DNA from: CAYRWR01 sp964537555
GTDB lineage: Bacteria > Spirochaetota > Brevinematia > Brevinematales > CAYRWR01
NCBI GenBank assembly: GCA_964537555.1
Contig: CAZIAD010000045.1
Coordinates: forward strand, 1 to 26,457
Reading direction: 5' to 3'
Length of the DNA: 26,457 nucleotides
Numbering within the stretch: position 1 is the stretch's first letter; every line of letters begins with the position of its first letter. The position numbers were made by a program, and so were the translations under genes. Positions 1 to 7,810 of this stretch are shown in pieces. The notes under the pieces were generated by a model that made no database searches, was not told where the DNA came from, and was given only the letters and a program-made list of their open reading frames with translations.

Positions 1-28
1 AGAAAACCGGCCTGCTTCAGTAGTAAGT

Positions 29-286
29 TTACTTCTCTTCTTTTTGGGGTTTTGTCTCTTTTCGATTAGCGTAGGAAATGGTACCCCAGGCTGCGCCGGC
101 GGCCAGGACCAGCAGAGCGATGACCCAGAATTTAAGTGTCAATACTTTAAATATCAGATAGGCAGCCAGAACTATAATGATGGTCACTACTATGTAAGAA
201 ACCAGCCATACCCAATAGGGTTTATCACTCAAAAAAGTCTGCACTTCTTTTTCTACCAGTTTTTCAGTCTTTTCGATCTTATCCAT
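29..286 (-). CDS. Small two-helix membrane protein, function unknown
   Basis: An 85-residue protein with a short charged, Lys/Glu-rich N-terminus (residues 1-22), two hydrophobic segments (about 26-46 and 51-70) and a Lys-rich C-terminal tail. The tail (RKETKPQKEEK) suggests a cytoplasmic C-terminus. I do not recognise a family; the layout resembles small inner-membrane proteins of unknown role. The ATG at 286 is preceded by AAAGGAG at good spacing, and a strong promoter lies at 320-348, so it is probably transcribed alone. The stop is TAA at 29-31. Coding confidence is good; function is open. Confidence 0.8.
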   Translation of the reverse strand: MDKIEKTEKLVEKEVQTFLSDKPYWVWLVSYIVVTIIIVLAAYLIFKVLTLKFWVIALLVLAAGAAWGTISYANRKETKPQKEEK

Positions 287-319
287 TTTGATTACTCCTT
301 TTTTTATTTCACTAAATCA

Positions 320-348
320 AGTGTAGTAAGTTTGTTTCATAATGTCAA
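320..348 (-). promoter_or_regulatory. Promoter for the small membrane protein gene
   Basis: On the minus strand a perfect -35 TTGACA (343-348) is followed by a 17-nt spacer and TACACT (320-325). The start codon at 286 is about 34 nt downstream. Confidence 0.6.
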
Positions 349-428
349 GGCTCAGCTATTGAATTTAAATTTTTATTTTTATTTACAATCTAGTGAAACT
401 ATTTTAAGGATCGCTCCAGATCCTGTCC

Positions 429-464
429 AAAAAAAAAGCCCCTTTAGAAATGATCTAAAGGGGC
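429..464 (-). terminator. Rho-independent terminator of the 482-1471 gene
   Basis: A perfect 11-bp stem (438-448 with 454-464) with a 5-nt loop, followed on the minus strand by nine T residues (429-437). It lies 18 nt past the stop codon of the exported-protein gene. Confidence 0.9.
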
Positions 465-481
465 AGGATAAAATCAAAATC

Positions 482-1471
482 TTACTTCATGAGATTTTTA
501 GATAAAACAGGATATACCGGGGCAATCCCTTTGATGCGGATAGGATCAAATCCCTTTTCATTTTTCTTCTTGAAATAGTTAACGGTGTAGACCATGGCAG
601 TCTTACCATCGTCGATCGCGATATGGGCTGCAATATAGTGATTCTCTTCCCACCAGATAGAGCTGTCATTCCAGGCGATTTCTTCTTTTGGAATCCATGA
701 AGTCACAATACTGATGCGGGCGATCTTATTGTTGTACTTTTTTGTGTAGATGGATGCTAATTCTTTTTTTAATGATTCCAGATCGCTGCCACTGTATTTA
801 TCTCCTTCCATGCGCATATCTTCCAGTTGCTCCATAGCCTTTTTATAGGCGGCGTCAGCACGAGGGATATATTCTTTTTTTGCTTCTGCGATCTTGGGGT
901 CGTTGGCATCGATCTTTTCCAAGGTAGCAAAATACTGATCTATCTCCGCTCTCCAGCGAGCTGCCTTTTCCACTGCAGGGCTGCCTTCCAGCCATCCGGT
1001 CCGTCCTTTTATGGTGCTGTACAGGTTTCTCTGTAACTGTGTAATACGGTCCTTAGACATACCTACATAGCTGGAAACACGGCTGGCTTTGGATCCGAAA
1101 CTGATCTTTTTGGTGTCGTCGTTCACGTTATTGTAATTCCCCAGGCTGCTGCCGCCCAGAGCCTCGGACAATTCTTTAAGAGCAGCTTCTGAGATTGCAA
1201 TTGTCTTTTGGGCAGCTTCCAGTTCTTCTATCACATCTGAATCAGAACTCATCTTGTAGAATTTTGCCAGATAATCATAGGCAGTCAGAATAGTGTCTTT
1301 GTGTTTTTCAAACATCTGAACCTTTACGTCTCCAGTCTTATCTGTTTCAGCCTGCTTGTCTTTTCCCCCCAGGTCGATCTTGGGAGCAGGTAGCTTGATA
1401 GCAAATGCCGATCCCAGGCTCAAGCCTGCTATGGCAGCCCCCATTAATAATGCCTTCGTACTTTTCTTCAT
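482..1471 (-). CDS. Exported protein of unknown function
   Basis: A 329-residue protein with a classical signal peptide (MKKSTKALLMGAAIAGLSLG, cleavage likely near SAFA, residue 24) and no lipobox cysteine, so it is predicted to be periplasmic or secreted. The middle part (about 45-235) is charged and looks mostly helical. The C-terminal 90 residues are more beta-like and aromatic (ITSWIPKEEIAWNDSSIWW). I recognise no family. The ATG is preceded by GAGGAG at good spacing; the promoter is at 1512-1540 and a strong terminator follows at 429-464, so it forms a single-gene transcription unit. Confidence 0.85.
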   Translation of the reverse strand: MKKSTKALLMGAAIAGLSLGSAFAIKLPAPKIDLGGKDKQAETDKTGDVKVQMFEKHKDTILTAYDYLAKFYKMSSDSDVIEELEAAQKTIAISEAALKELSEALGGSSLGNYNNVNDDTKKISFGSKASRVSSYVGMSKDRITQLQRNLYSTIKGRTGWLEGSPAVEKAARWRAEIDQYFATLEKIDANDPKIAEAKKEYIPRADAAYKKAMEQLEDMRMEGDKYSGSDLESLKKELASIYTKKYNNKIARISIVTSWIPKEEIAWNDSSIWWEENHYIAAHIAIDDGKTAMVYTVNYFKKKNEKGFDPIRIKGIAPVYPVLSKNLMK

Positions 1472-1511
1472 CTTTGACTCCTCATGTTTATTATTAAAAA
1501 TTTATAGTGGT

Positions 1512-1540
1512 ATTATAAGCTTATCGTAGACCAGTTTCAA
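1512..1540 (-). promoter_or_regulatory. Promoter for the exported-protein gene
   Basis: Minus strand -35 TTGAAA (1535-1540), 17-nt spacer, -10 TATAAT (1512-1517), about 40 nt upstream of the start codon at 1471. Confidence 0.65.
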
Positions 1541-1632
1541 GCTGAAGCTTGTAATGTTTTTCCATGACATTTTTATTTATCAGCAGGTTATAGAGTTAAG
1601 TTTGATTGAGTATTGATTTATAAGTATTATGT

Positions 1633-2262
1633 TTACTCGCGGATTTTTACTCCCAGAATCAGACCATCCCTGACCGGTAGGTTTACAGAATAAAAATACC
1701 CGCTATGGAACATGAAATCATTAAAATCCAGGATACCCCGGGTCTCCGGGTCAGGGTCAGGCTCTACCACCCTCCCCCCCCATAATGTATTGTCTGCTAC
1801 CACCAGTCCCCCTTTTCTTATATAAGGGTACATCTCTTTTACAGAATCCAGATATCTGTCCTTCTCCAGGTCCACAAATAATATATCAATATTGTCAAAC
1901 TGTCGGGCAGAGCTTATGGCATCACCCTGGAGAAATTCCCCTTTTTCCAGTAGTCCGGCATCACTGAATATCTTGCGGGCCTGTTTGAGGTGGGATTCTT
2001 CATAATCAGTGAGTACGACCTTTCCCCTGTTCATGGCAGTGGCAAAGCAATAGGCAGAATAACCAAAACCACTGCCCAGTTCCACTACCAGCCTGGGCTG
2101 CTGCACCAGAGCCAGCAGATGCAGTATCCGGCCCACCTGTCTGTCCACTATGGGGAAGTCCTCCCGTTCAGCCTGTTGTTCCATCTCCTGCAAATATTTA
2201 TCCTCATGATGGGATAATTGATCCAGGTATTTTTCTATGCGGTCATTGATTATTGATAACAT
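1633..2262 (-). CDS. Class I SAM-dependent O-methyltransferase (family 3, TrmR/YrrM-like)
   Basis: A 209-residue protein with the fold signature of the catechol/caffeoyl-CoA O-methyltransferase family. Visible are the SAM-binding motif I (LVVELGSGFGYSA, about 58-70), an acidic segment VLTDYEESHL, a metal-site-like FVDLEKDRY, and GGLVVADNTLWGGRVVEP near residue 155, typical of this family. The length is normal for it. Bacterial members include the tRNA wobble-uridine methyltransferase TrmR, and small-molecule enzymes with the same fold, so the substrate is not settled. The ATG at 2262 follows GGGAGGAAA. It has its own promoter (2283-2311), back to back with that of the 2370 gene. Confidence 0.88.
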   Translation of the reverse strand: MLSIINDRIEKYLDQLSHHEDKYLQEMEQQAEREDFPIVDRQVGRILHLLALVQQPRLVVELGSGFGYSAYCFATAMNRGKVVLTDYEESHLKQARKIFSDAGLLEKGEFLQGDAISSARQFDNIDILFVDLEKDRYLDSVKEMYPYIRKGGLVVADNTLWGGRVVEPDPDPETRGILDFNDFMFHSGYFYSVNLPVRDGLILGVKIRE

Positions 2263-2282
2263 ATTTTCCTCCCAGTAATTCG

Positions 2283-2311
2283 ATTATACACATATGGGAC
2301 TGAAGAGTCAA
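2283..2311 (-). promoter_or_regulatory. Promoter for the O-methyltransferase gene
   Basis: Minus strand -35 TTGACT (2306-2311), 17-nt spacer, -10 TATAAT (2283-2288). The transcript would start about 15 nt before the start codon. Confidence 0.65.
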
Positions 2312-2324
2312 ATCTCTTTCTAAT

Positions 2325-2354
2325 TTGTAAATTTTTAACAGGAGATGCTATAAT
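2325..2354 (+). promoter_or_regulatory. Promoter for the 2370-3351 operon
   Basis: Plus strand -35 TTGTAA (2325-2330), 18-nt spacer, extended -10 TGC-TATAAT (2346-2354). The leader is only about 10 nt, with GGAGG immediately downstream. Confidence 0.55.
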
Positions 2355-2369
2355 AATCCCGGAGGAAAT

Positions 2370-2603
2370 ATGCGCAGACTTTTTTTAGGCCTCTTCATGA
2401 GTATACTGGCCCTATTACCCCACCCCTTATCAGCTCAGACATCACAAGAAGCGGTAAAATCAGGTAAAGTCCAGGATGCAGGTTCAACTATTCGCTGGAA
2501 ATCACTGGGGAGCAATCTGCTTATTCTGACCCTGATTGCTATAGGCGGGATGAGTATTATAGTGATCATGATCAATCGAAAGAATGGCCATAGCGACAAA
2601 TGA
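2370..2603 (+). CDS. Small membrane protein, function unknown
   Basis: A 77-residue protein with an N-terminal hydrophobic, signal-like segment (residues 5-22, ending PLSAQ), a polar stretch of about 20 residues, and a second membrane segment (about 47-67) followed by a basic tail (NRKNGHSDK). It could be a cleaved type I membrane protein or a hairpin protein. No family is recognised. The ATG has a strong GGAGG site at good spacing. The 3' end sits against the start of the RNA methyltransferase gene, so the two are cotranscribed and may be translationally coupled. Confidence 0.75.
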   Translation: MRRLFLGLFMSILALLPHPLSAQTSQEAVKSGKVQDAGSTIRWKSLGSNLLILTLIAIGGMSIIVIMINRKNGHSDK

Positions 2604-2607
2604 TAAG

Positions 2608-3351
2608 ATGAATATGATATCCAGCAGGGATAATCCCTTTTACAAAGACCTGACCCATCTCAGCCAGAAAAAATACAGAGACAGTTCGGGCCGTTTTCTG
2701 GCAGAAGGGCTGAAGTTTCTGGATTATCCTGAGTATATCAGCCATATTATCATTGATGAAGCCTATAAGGAGAAATTGACTCTTCCACCGGGCCTTCCGG
2801 CCACATATTTAAGCAGCTCTCTTTTTCACAAACTTTCCAGCCAGGAACATTCACAGGGGGTAATAGCCCTCTGTAATAAACCTAAAAGTGACATTGAGGT
2901 ATTGCCGGACCGCATCATTGCCCTGGATACCATCAAAGATCCCGGCAACCTGGGTACCATTATCCGAACAATGGATGCAGCCGGATTCCCTCATCTCTTC
3001 CTGACCCGGGGTTCTGTGGATATATATAATGACAAGACCATACGTTCCTCCATGGGTTCCATATTCAGTATTCATTATACCATTTTGCAAAGGGATGATA
3101 TGATCCATTTTTTAAAAAATAAAGGCTATAGCATCATTATAACCAGCCTGGACCGGGCCAGCCAGGATTACAGAAAAATAATATGGCCCAAAAAATTTGT
3201 ATTGATTTTTGGAAACGAGAGCCTGGGCGTATCTGAGAAATTCAGGGAAAGCGCTGATCAGTCCGTGCATATTCCGATTTATGGAAATGCCGAATCCCTG
3301 AATATAGCCATATCAGCAGCGATCCTGATGTATAGCCTGGCCCACCCCTGA
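2608..3351 (+). CDS. SpoU/TrmH-family RNA 2'-O-methyltransferase
   Basis: A trefoil-knot (SPOUT) RNA ribose methyltransferase of the RlmB/TsnR type. All three family motifs are present: motif 1 DPGNLGTIIRTMDAAGF, motif 2 LIFGNESLGVS, and motif 3 IPIYGNAESLNIAISAAI near the C-terminus. The N-terminal about 85 residues (NPFYKDLTHLSQKKYRD then FLAEGLKFL) match the substrate-binding domain of rRNA methyltransferases. The target is probably 23S rRNA or tRNA; the exact nucleotide cannot be told. The frame is open from an ATG at 2584, but family alignment favours the ATG at 2608 or 2614. None has a good Shine-Dalgarno site, which fits coupling to the upstream gene whose stop is at 2601-2603. Confidence 0.9.
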   Translation: MNMISSRDNPFYKDLTHLSQKKYRDSSGRFLAEGLKFLDYPEYISHIIIDEAYKEKLTLPPGLPATYLSSSLFHKLSSQEHSQGVIALCNKPKSDIEVLPDRIIALDTIKDPGNLGTIIRTMDAAGFPHLFLTRGSVDIYNDKTIRSSMGSIFSIHYTILQRDDMIHFLKNKGYSIIITSLDRASQDYRKIIWPKKFVLIFGNESLGVSEKFRESADQSVHIPIYGNAESLNIAISAAILMYSLAHP

Positions 3352-3375
3352 TTCACTAATATTTCCTTAATAATA

Positions 3376-3404
3376 GTGACAAAAGCTGGGTTTTAGTTTA
3401 TAAT
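3376..3404 (+). promoter_or_regulatory. Promoter for the exbB-like / foldase operon
   Basis: -35 GTGACA (3376-3381), 17-nt spacer, -10 TATAAT (3399-3404). An inverted repeat TCACTA...TAGTGA (about 3353-3379) overlaps the -35, so an operator is conceivable but unproven. Confidence 0.6.
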
Positions 3405-3435
3405 TTTTGAATATTGTAATAATGCGGAGGTCTTC

Positions 3436-4056
3436 ATGTTATTTTCCTATATTGCAAAAGGTGGCTGGGTTCTTTTTTTGATCCTCATCACTTCAGTCAT
3501 TGCTGTAGCTGTGTTTATTGAAAGAATGCTCTATTTAAAAAAGGTGAGTGGCAATGCCAAGATGATCCAGGAAAAGATGCATGAAAAGCTGAAAGGGCTG
3601 AGAATAGATGAAGCTATTGGAGTATGTGAAAACTACCCCGGGCCGGCATCCAACATTATCCGCTCCGGACTGGAGCTGGCATCATCCTCCCGTGAGAACA
3701 TCGAGCGAGCCATGGAAGATGCCGCAAAATATGAGATACCCAAACTCAATAAAAACCTGCCTATTCTGGCTACAGTAGTATCTATTGCTACCCTGCTGGG
3801 ACTTTTGGGTACAGTGCTGGGTATGATATCATCCAGCTCCACCCTGGCAGAAGGGGCACAGGACATGGCCAAACTGATCGGAGGGATCGCCCAGGCCCTG
3901 GTCACTACAGCCGGCGGTTTGATAGTGGCCATACCTGCATTAATCGGATACAACTACCTCGTCGCAAAAATCGATAATATCATATCAGATATAGAAATAT
4001 CTACAACTGATATGATCAAACTCATAAAGAAAAAACCCGACACTCGGGCCTGGTAA
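3436..4056 (+). CDS. MotA/TolQ/ExbB-family proton channel protein
   Basis: A 206-residue three-helix inner-membrane protein of the ExbB/TolQ family, whose members form proton-driven motors that energise periplasmic or outer-membrane partners. TM1 is about residues 10-30, followed by a cytoplasmic domain (31-107) with the family pattern (PGPASNIIRSGLELA, RAMEDAAKYEIPKLNKNLPILATVVSIATLLGLLGTVLGM), TM2 at 108-131 and TM3 at 152-178 (IAQALVTTAGGLIVAIPALI). The length is typical of ExbB. A strong site (GCGGAGG) precedes the ATG. The usual ExbD/TolR partner does not follow; 16 nt downstream lies a PpiD-like foldase gene in the same operon. Confidence 0.88.
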   Translation: MLFSYIAKGGWVLFLILITSVIAVAVFIERMLYLKKVSGNAKMIQEKMHEKLKGLRIDEAIGVCENYPGPASNIIRSGLELASSSRENIERAMEDAAKYEIPKLNKNLPILATVVSIATLLGLLGTVLGMISSSSTLAEGAQDMAKLIGGIAQALVTTAGGLIVAIPALIGYNYLVAKIDNIISDIEISTTDMIKLIKKKPDTRAW

Positions 4057-4072
4057 ATAAAGGAGATAACTT

Positions 4073-5563
4073 ATGGCTGATCAAAGAGAAATCCAGCAAT
4101 CGGACAAAATTGCAAAGCAGAGAAGGGATAAAGTCAAGAAGATTTTTACGACTTTTGTCCTTCTGCTATTAGCTTTACTTATGGTCATTAGTCTGGTACC
4201 TGGAATGCGTGGAAGTTACGGCCCCTCAAAGGGAGATCTTGAAATAGCAACTCTCAAAGGTAAAAAATACACTTATGGCAATGGCAGTGCATTTTACTAT
4301 CTTTTGACTACCATGCAAAGCAGAATATCCCGCCAGTACGCAAATCAGGCTGATAGTGAGCAGTTACGTCAGTATGCCCTCCTGCAGAGCGTGAACAGTC
4401 TGCAGTCTATGGCCCTGCTTCATCAGCTGGCCAATAAAATCGGATTAAAACCTTCCAAGGAATGGCTGCGTTACGGTGCTCATGGTATCAGCCAGAACAT
4501 CAGGCTGGAAAATGTCAGCCCCGGCATGAGAGAATTCCTGGAGATGGAATATGCCAATAGTGCCTTTTCCCCTCAGGGTGGAGACCTATTATCGGTAGTG
4601 GCTCCTATCACAGATTCTGAACTCTATTCCTACTTTGAACTGGTCAACTACAGTACTAAAGCAGAAATCGTCTATCTGAACATCTCTAACTACATCAAGA
4701 GCCGGATACTGGATTCTGAACTTCAGGCACATTATACCCAGAATCCCAGCTATTATGCAGAGTCTGCCCGTATCGAAAGTATCACCGTACTCAGTAAAGA
4801 ACTGGCTGAGACCATACAGGAAGCTGTGATCAAGACAGGCTGGAATGCCGCCATGAAAAAATACCTGGAAATGAATGATGAAAGGGTATCCTACAGCCCT
4901 GAACAGCTGGTGGACAGCAAAAAAGAGACAGCCAACCGCTTCAAAGCTATTCTGAAAAACAGCAGCAATAATATAGTCCTGCAACCGGTCCTGGAAGATA
5001 AGGCCTACCATATCATCCATATCCTGGGATATAATGATTATGCTTCATTATCAGACTGGACTAAAACCTCTATCCGTTCAGACTATATGGCCCTGAACTT
5101 CACCCGTCTGAGAACAGCATACCAGGAAGATATACAGAAAGCTATCAGTGATCTGGAATCTAAAGCCAAGAACACTCAGTCACTGGATAGCGCCAGTAAA
5201 GGCAGTCCTTTTACCTTTTTCCGCAGCTTTAATATCTCCCCTATCAATCAGCTTCTCAGGGATGAAAACGATAAACAGGTAGATCTGCCCCTGATGTCTA
5301 ATAAGGCCTGGATGGACTTTTTATTCAGCTCAGAACCTGGTTCGATCTCAAAGACATATTATGATGATGCCTATGTAGTAAAGATGAAAGTGCTTAAAAG
5401 AGGTTATAATTCAGATATAAAATATGACCAGATCGATCAGCAGGTATTTCAGAGATACATGTACTTTAAAAACGGTGCTACCTCAAAAGACTGGATCGAT
5501 CAGCTACAGAAAGACTATAAATATGACCTGAAAGAAGAAAATATTAAAAAGATCTACCAGTAA
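4073..5563 (+). CDS. Membrane-anchored PpiD/SurA-like periplasmic foldase
   Basis: A 496-residue protein with a basic cytoplasmic N-terminus, one membrane helix (about 24-44) and a long periplasmic part. Residues about 60-170 resemble the SurA/PpiD N-terminal chaperone domain, with helical runs such as YALLQSVNSLQSMALLHQLANKIGLKPS. ITDSELYSYFELV and ILDSELQAHYTQNPSYY resemble the linker before the parvulin domain of PpiD. The parvulin region (about 225-330) is divergent and I cannot see a convincing catalytic centre, so a chaperone role is likelier than active prolyl isomerisation. It is the second gene after exbB, with GGAG before its ATG, and is followed by a strong terminator. The family call is moderate. 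Confidence 0.65.
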   Translation: MADQREIQQSDKIAKQRRDKVKKIFTTFVLLLLALLMVISLVPGMRGSYGPSKGDLEIATLKGKKYTYGNGSAFYYLLTTMQSRISRQYANQADSEQLRQYALLQSVNSLQSMALLHQLANKIGLKPSKEWLRYGAHGISQNIRLENVSPGMREFLEMEYANSAFSPQGGDLLSVVAPITDSELYSYFELVNYSTKAEIVYLNISNYIKSRILDSELQAHYTQNPSYYAESARIESITVLSKELAETIQEAVIKTGWNAAMKKYLEMNDERVSYSPEQLVDSKKETANRFKAILKNSSNNIVLQPVLEDKAYHIIHILGYNDYASLSDWTKTSIRSDYMALNFTRLRTAYQEDIQKAISDLESKAKNTQSLDSASKGSPFTFFRSFNISPINQLLRDENDKQVDLPLMSNKAWMDFLFSSEPGSISKTYYDDAYVVKMKVLKRGYNSDIKYDQIDQQVFQRYMYFKNGATSKDWIDQLQKDYKYDLKEENIKKIYQ

Positions 5564-5586
5564 TATTTTAAAAACTTAAATTCAGA

Positions 5587-5613
5587 AGGACCCTGAACCA
5601 GGGTCCTTTTTTT
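5587..5613 (+). terminator. Terminator of the exbB-like / foldase operon
   Basis: A 9-bp perfect stem (AGGACCCTG at 5587-5595 with CAGGGTCCT at 5599-5607), 3-nt loop and seven T residues. The T-tract touches the stop codon of the convergent birA gene. Confidence 0.9.
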
Positions 5614-6559
5614 ATGGGATAGGCCGCAGGCTCCTGTTAAGATCCCCGGAATGTATATGCCTGATACCACTCTTGTCCTGTAGTAGTAGGGAGCCATCTT
5701 CACTGGCATCTATGAGTGTGCCTGTCATCACATGATCCCCCTCGGTCAGGACGACCTCCTGTCCCATCCAGGCCAGGTTTTGTTTCCACAGCTCCAGTAT
5801 CTCAGGGAATCTGCCCTGATGAATGAGGGGTAGATAGGAAAATATTTTTTTAATGAACTCGCTCAGTAAGAGGTTTAGGTCATGAGACTGGCCAGTGATC
5901 TCCTGCAGAGTCTGTGCGGTTTCCAGGGCCGCTTCAGAATTGATATTGATACCTACTCCGATCAGTACATTCCTGATATCTTTAGCCTCTGTGATCATCT
6001 CTGACAGTATGCCGCAGATCTTTTTATCCTTCCACAGGATATCATTGGGCCACTTTATAGCAAAATGAGGTGAATATTCCGACAAAACCTCGTACACAGA
6101 TAAAGCTGTGATAATGGTGTATCTGAAAAAATTCATTATCTCATCTTCTATATATAATCCCAATGTGAAGGTAAGATCCAGTCCTTGATTGGATAGCCAG
6201 CTGCGCCCCCGGCGTCCTCTGCCAGCGGTCTGCTCATCACAAATCACAAGAAAATGATGAGGGATATTAAGAGCCAGCTCTTTGGCACGGGTATTGGTAG
6301 ATCCCAGGCTGGGATAATGAAATATCTCCAGGTCTATTGGTTGAATAGCATTAAACAAGAGCTCCGGTATGATCCCTTTCCCAGGTAAATGGTTTATTCT
6401 GTATCCCTTACCATGGACCGACTCTACTGAGATATTTCTTTCTTTGATGCGGTTTATTTGTTTCCACACTGCGGCTCTGCTGATACCCAGACGTAAGCCG
6501 ATCTCTTCACCGGAAAGAGCCTGTTTTTCTTTTAATAACTCCAGTAATACCTGATTCAT
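5612..6559 (-). CDS. birA: Bifunctional biotin protein ligase / biotin operon repressor BirA
   Basis: A 315-residue BirA. It attaches biotin to carboxylase carrier domains via biotinyl-AMP, and the N-terminal winged helix (HTH about 16-40, LSGEEIGLRLGISRAAVWKQ) can repress biotin genes. The catalytic domain shows SLGSTNTRAKELA (84-96), the biotinyl-AMP loop GRGRRGRSWLS (113-123), KWPNDILWKDKKICGIL (169-185) and GVGININ. A C-terminal SH3-like domain follows (about 265-315). The length is typical for the repressor-type enzyme. The ATG at 6559 follows GAGGGTG. It lies after a terminator downstream of the LysM/M23 gene, so its transcription depends on readthrough or an unseen promoter. Confidence 0.96.
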   Translation of the reverse strand: MNQVLLELLKEKQALSGEEIGLRLGISRAAVWKQINRIKERNISVESVHGKGYRINHLPGKGIIPELLFNAIQPIDLEIFHYPSLGSTNTRAKELALNIPHHFLVICDEQTAGRGRRGRSWLSNQGLDLTFTLGLYIEDEIMNFFRYTIITALSVYEVLSEYSPHFAIKWPNDILWKDKKICGILSEMITEAKDIRNVLIGVGININSEAALETAQTLQEITGQSHDLNLLLSEFIKKIFSYLPLIHQGRFPEILELWKQNLAWMGQEVVLTEGDHVMTGTLIDASEDGSLLLQDKSGIRHIHSGDLNRSLRPIP

Positions 6560-6570
6560 TTCACCCTCAA

Positions 6571-6597
6571 TAAAAAAGGATGGCCGAAGCCATCCTT
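6571..6597 (-). terminator. Terminator between the LysM/M23 gene and birA
   Basis: A 9-bp stem (6576-6584 with 6589-6597) closed on the minus strand by a stable TTCG tetraloop, followed by a T-run (6572-6577 complement). It lies just past the M23 peptidase stop codon. Confidence 0.85.
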
Positions 6598-6605
6598 TAT
6601 CGATC

Positions 6606-7715
6606 TTAATACCAGCGGCCTCCGCTCTTACCCAGGCCTGTGTACTTCAGCGGGTTGGTAGCCTGACCGTAGCGACGGATCTCAAAATGGAGGTGAGGCC
6701 CGGTACTGACTCCGGTACTTCCTACTCTTCCGATGATCTGGCCCGCATTGACATACTGGCCTACGCTTACACTGATCTTGGACATATGCCCATATACCGT
6801 CTCATAACCGAGCTGATGTTTAATGATGACCACCTTTCCGTAGCCGCCTTTCCATCCGGCATAGATAACCTTGCCTTCCTTAGCTGACTTGATCCGGCTG
6901 CCATAGGGTGCCCCTATATCTATACCGGTATGGAATTTTTTACGCTTGTAGATAGGATGCCAGCGTGTACCAAAGGACGAGGTAAAACGTCCCCTTATGG
7001 GCTTGGTAAAGAGGTAGCCAAAGGCCTTGGCTCTTTCTTTAGCACTGAGTTTTGCACCCGGAAGAAACAGAATATCACCTTCGATGACAGTAGTATCTAC
7101 TTTATCGTTGGCATAGAGAATATCATTGGTATTTATCTTGTAATTATCAGAGATCCTGGAAAGAGAGTCTCCTTTTTGAACCGTGTAGAGTATACCCGGA
7201 ACATTAGGTACCAGGATGCGGGCTCCTACCTGTATGGTGTGAGCATTATCCATAGAGTTGAGAGACACCAGAGTGTCCATATTCAGACCCAGTTTTTTGG
7301 ATATTTTAGAGATATTTTCGCCTTCCTGTACTTTATAGAAGAAGAACTTTAACTCAGGCTGATTTTCATCATAAGAGATCAGGTCCGGTCCACCCACAGC
7401 CTGGGGATTCTCCATATTTTGGAATTCATCCTGAAGCATGGTATTCCCGATGAAGGATAAAGCACTGGTAGAGGAACGATTATTATCCCGGGCGAAGATC
7501 TGATTCCTGAAGCTAAAGAACAACACAATAAGCAGAAATGCAGACAATCCTGGGATCAACCATTTATGCTGCTGCAGTTTCAGGTTTTTGATCTTATCTA
7601 TGAAAGTATTGTTTTTTTGAGTCTGTACTGGTGTTGTTTTAATACGGCTGAACGAAGTCTCTATCTCCCGTTTAAGCTTGTTTAAGCTTTTGGCTACATA
7701 TTTGTAATCTTTCAT
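6606..7715 (-). CDS. Cell-envelope M23 metallopeptidase with two LysM domains
   Basis: A 369-residue membrane-anchored peptidoglycan hydrolase or NlpD/MepM-like factor. A basic cytoplasmic N-terminus (1-51) is followed by a membrane helix (about 53-69), a linker, LysM1 (127-171, YKVQEGENISKIS), LysM2 (176-220, YTVQKGDSLSRIS) and a C-terminal M23 domain (about 245-355). Zinc ligands appear intact: HTGID (H262, D266) and HLHFE (H341, H343), so it should be an active endopeptidase unless used only as an activator. The frame opens at a GTG (7739), but the ATG at 7715 has AGGGGAAG upstream and is chosen. Promoter at 7779-7807; terminator at 6571-6597. Confidence 0.93.
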   Translation of the reverse strand: MKDYKYVAKSLNKLKREIETSFSRIKTTPVQTQKNNTFIDKIKNLKLQQHKWLIPGLSAFLLIVLFFSFRNQIFARDNNRSSTSALSFIGNTMLQDEFQNMENPQAVGGPDLISYDENQPELKFFFYKVQEGENISKISKKLGLNMDTLVSLNSMDNAHTIQVGARILVPNVPGILYTVQKGDSLSRISDNYKINTNDILYANDKVDTTVIEGDILFLPGAKLSAKERAKAFGYLFTKPIRGRFTSSFGTRWHPIYKRKKFHTGIDIGAPYGSRIKSAKEGKVIYAGWKGGYGKVVIIKHQLGYETVYGHMSKISVSVGQYVNAGQIIGRVGSTGVSTGPHLHFEIRRYGQATNPLKYTGLGKSGGRWY

Positions 7716-7778
7716 AATCTTCCCCTTTCCACGAAACACTACTATTATTAACGGTATTAATTTGAATTTTCTTGAGTA

Positions 7779-7807
7779 AGTATAACACTTATTTCAACCC
7801 CCGTAAA
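7779..7807 (-). promoter_or_regulatory. Promoter for the LysM/M23 gene
   Basis: Minus strand -35 TTTACG (7802-7807), 17-nt spacer, -10 TATACT (7779-7784), in the gap right after the folP stop codon. Confidence 0.45.
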
Positions 7808-7810
7808 CAT

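Noticed and set aside
44..505. 153-residue plus-strand open frame
   Set aside because: It runs antisense through a small membrane protein gene with a perfect promoter and through a terminator hairpin; no ribosome binding site and no protein-like composition.
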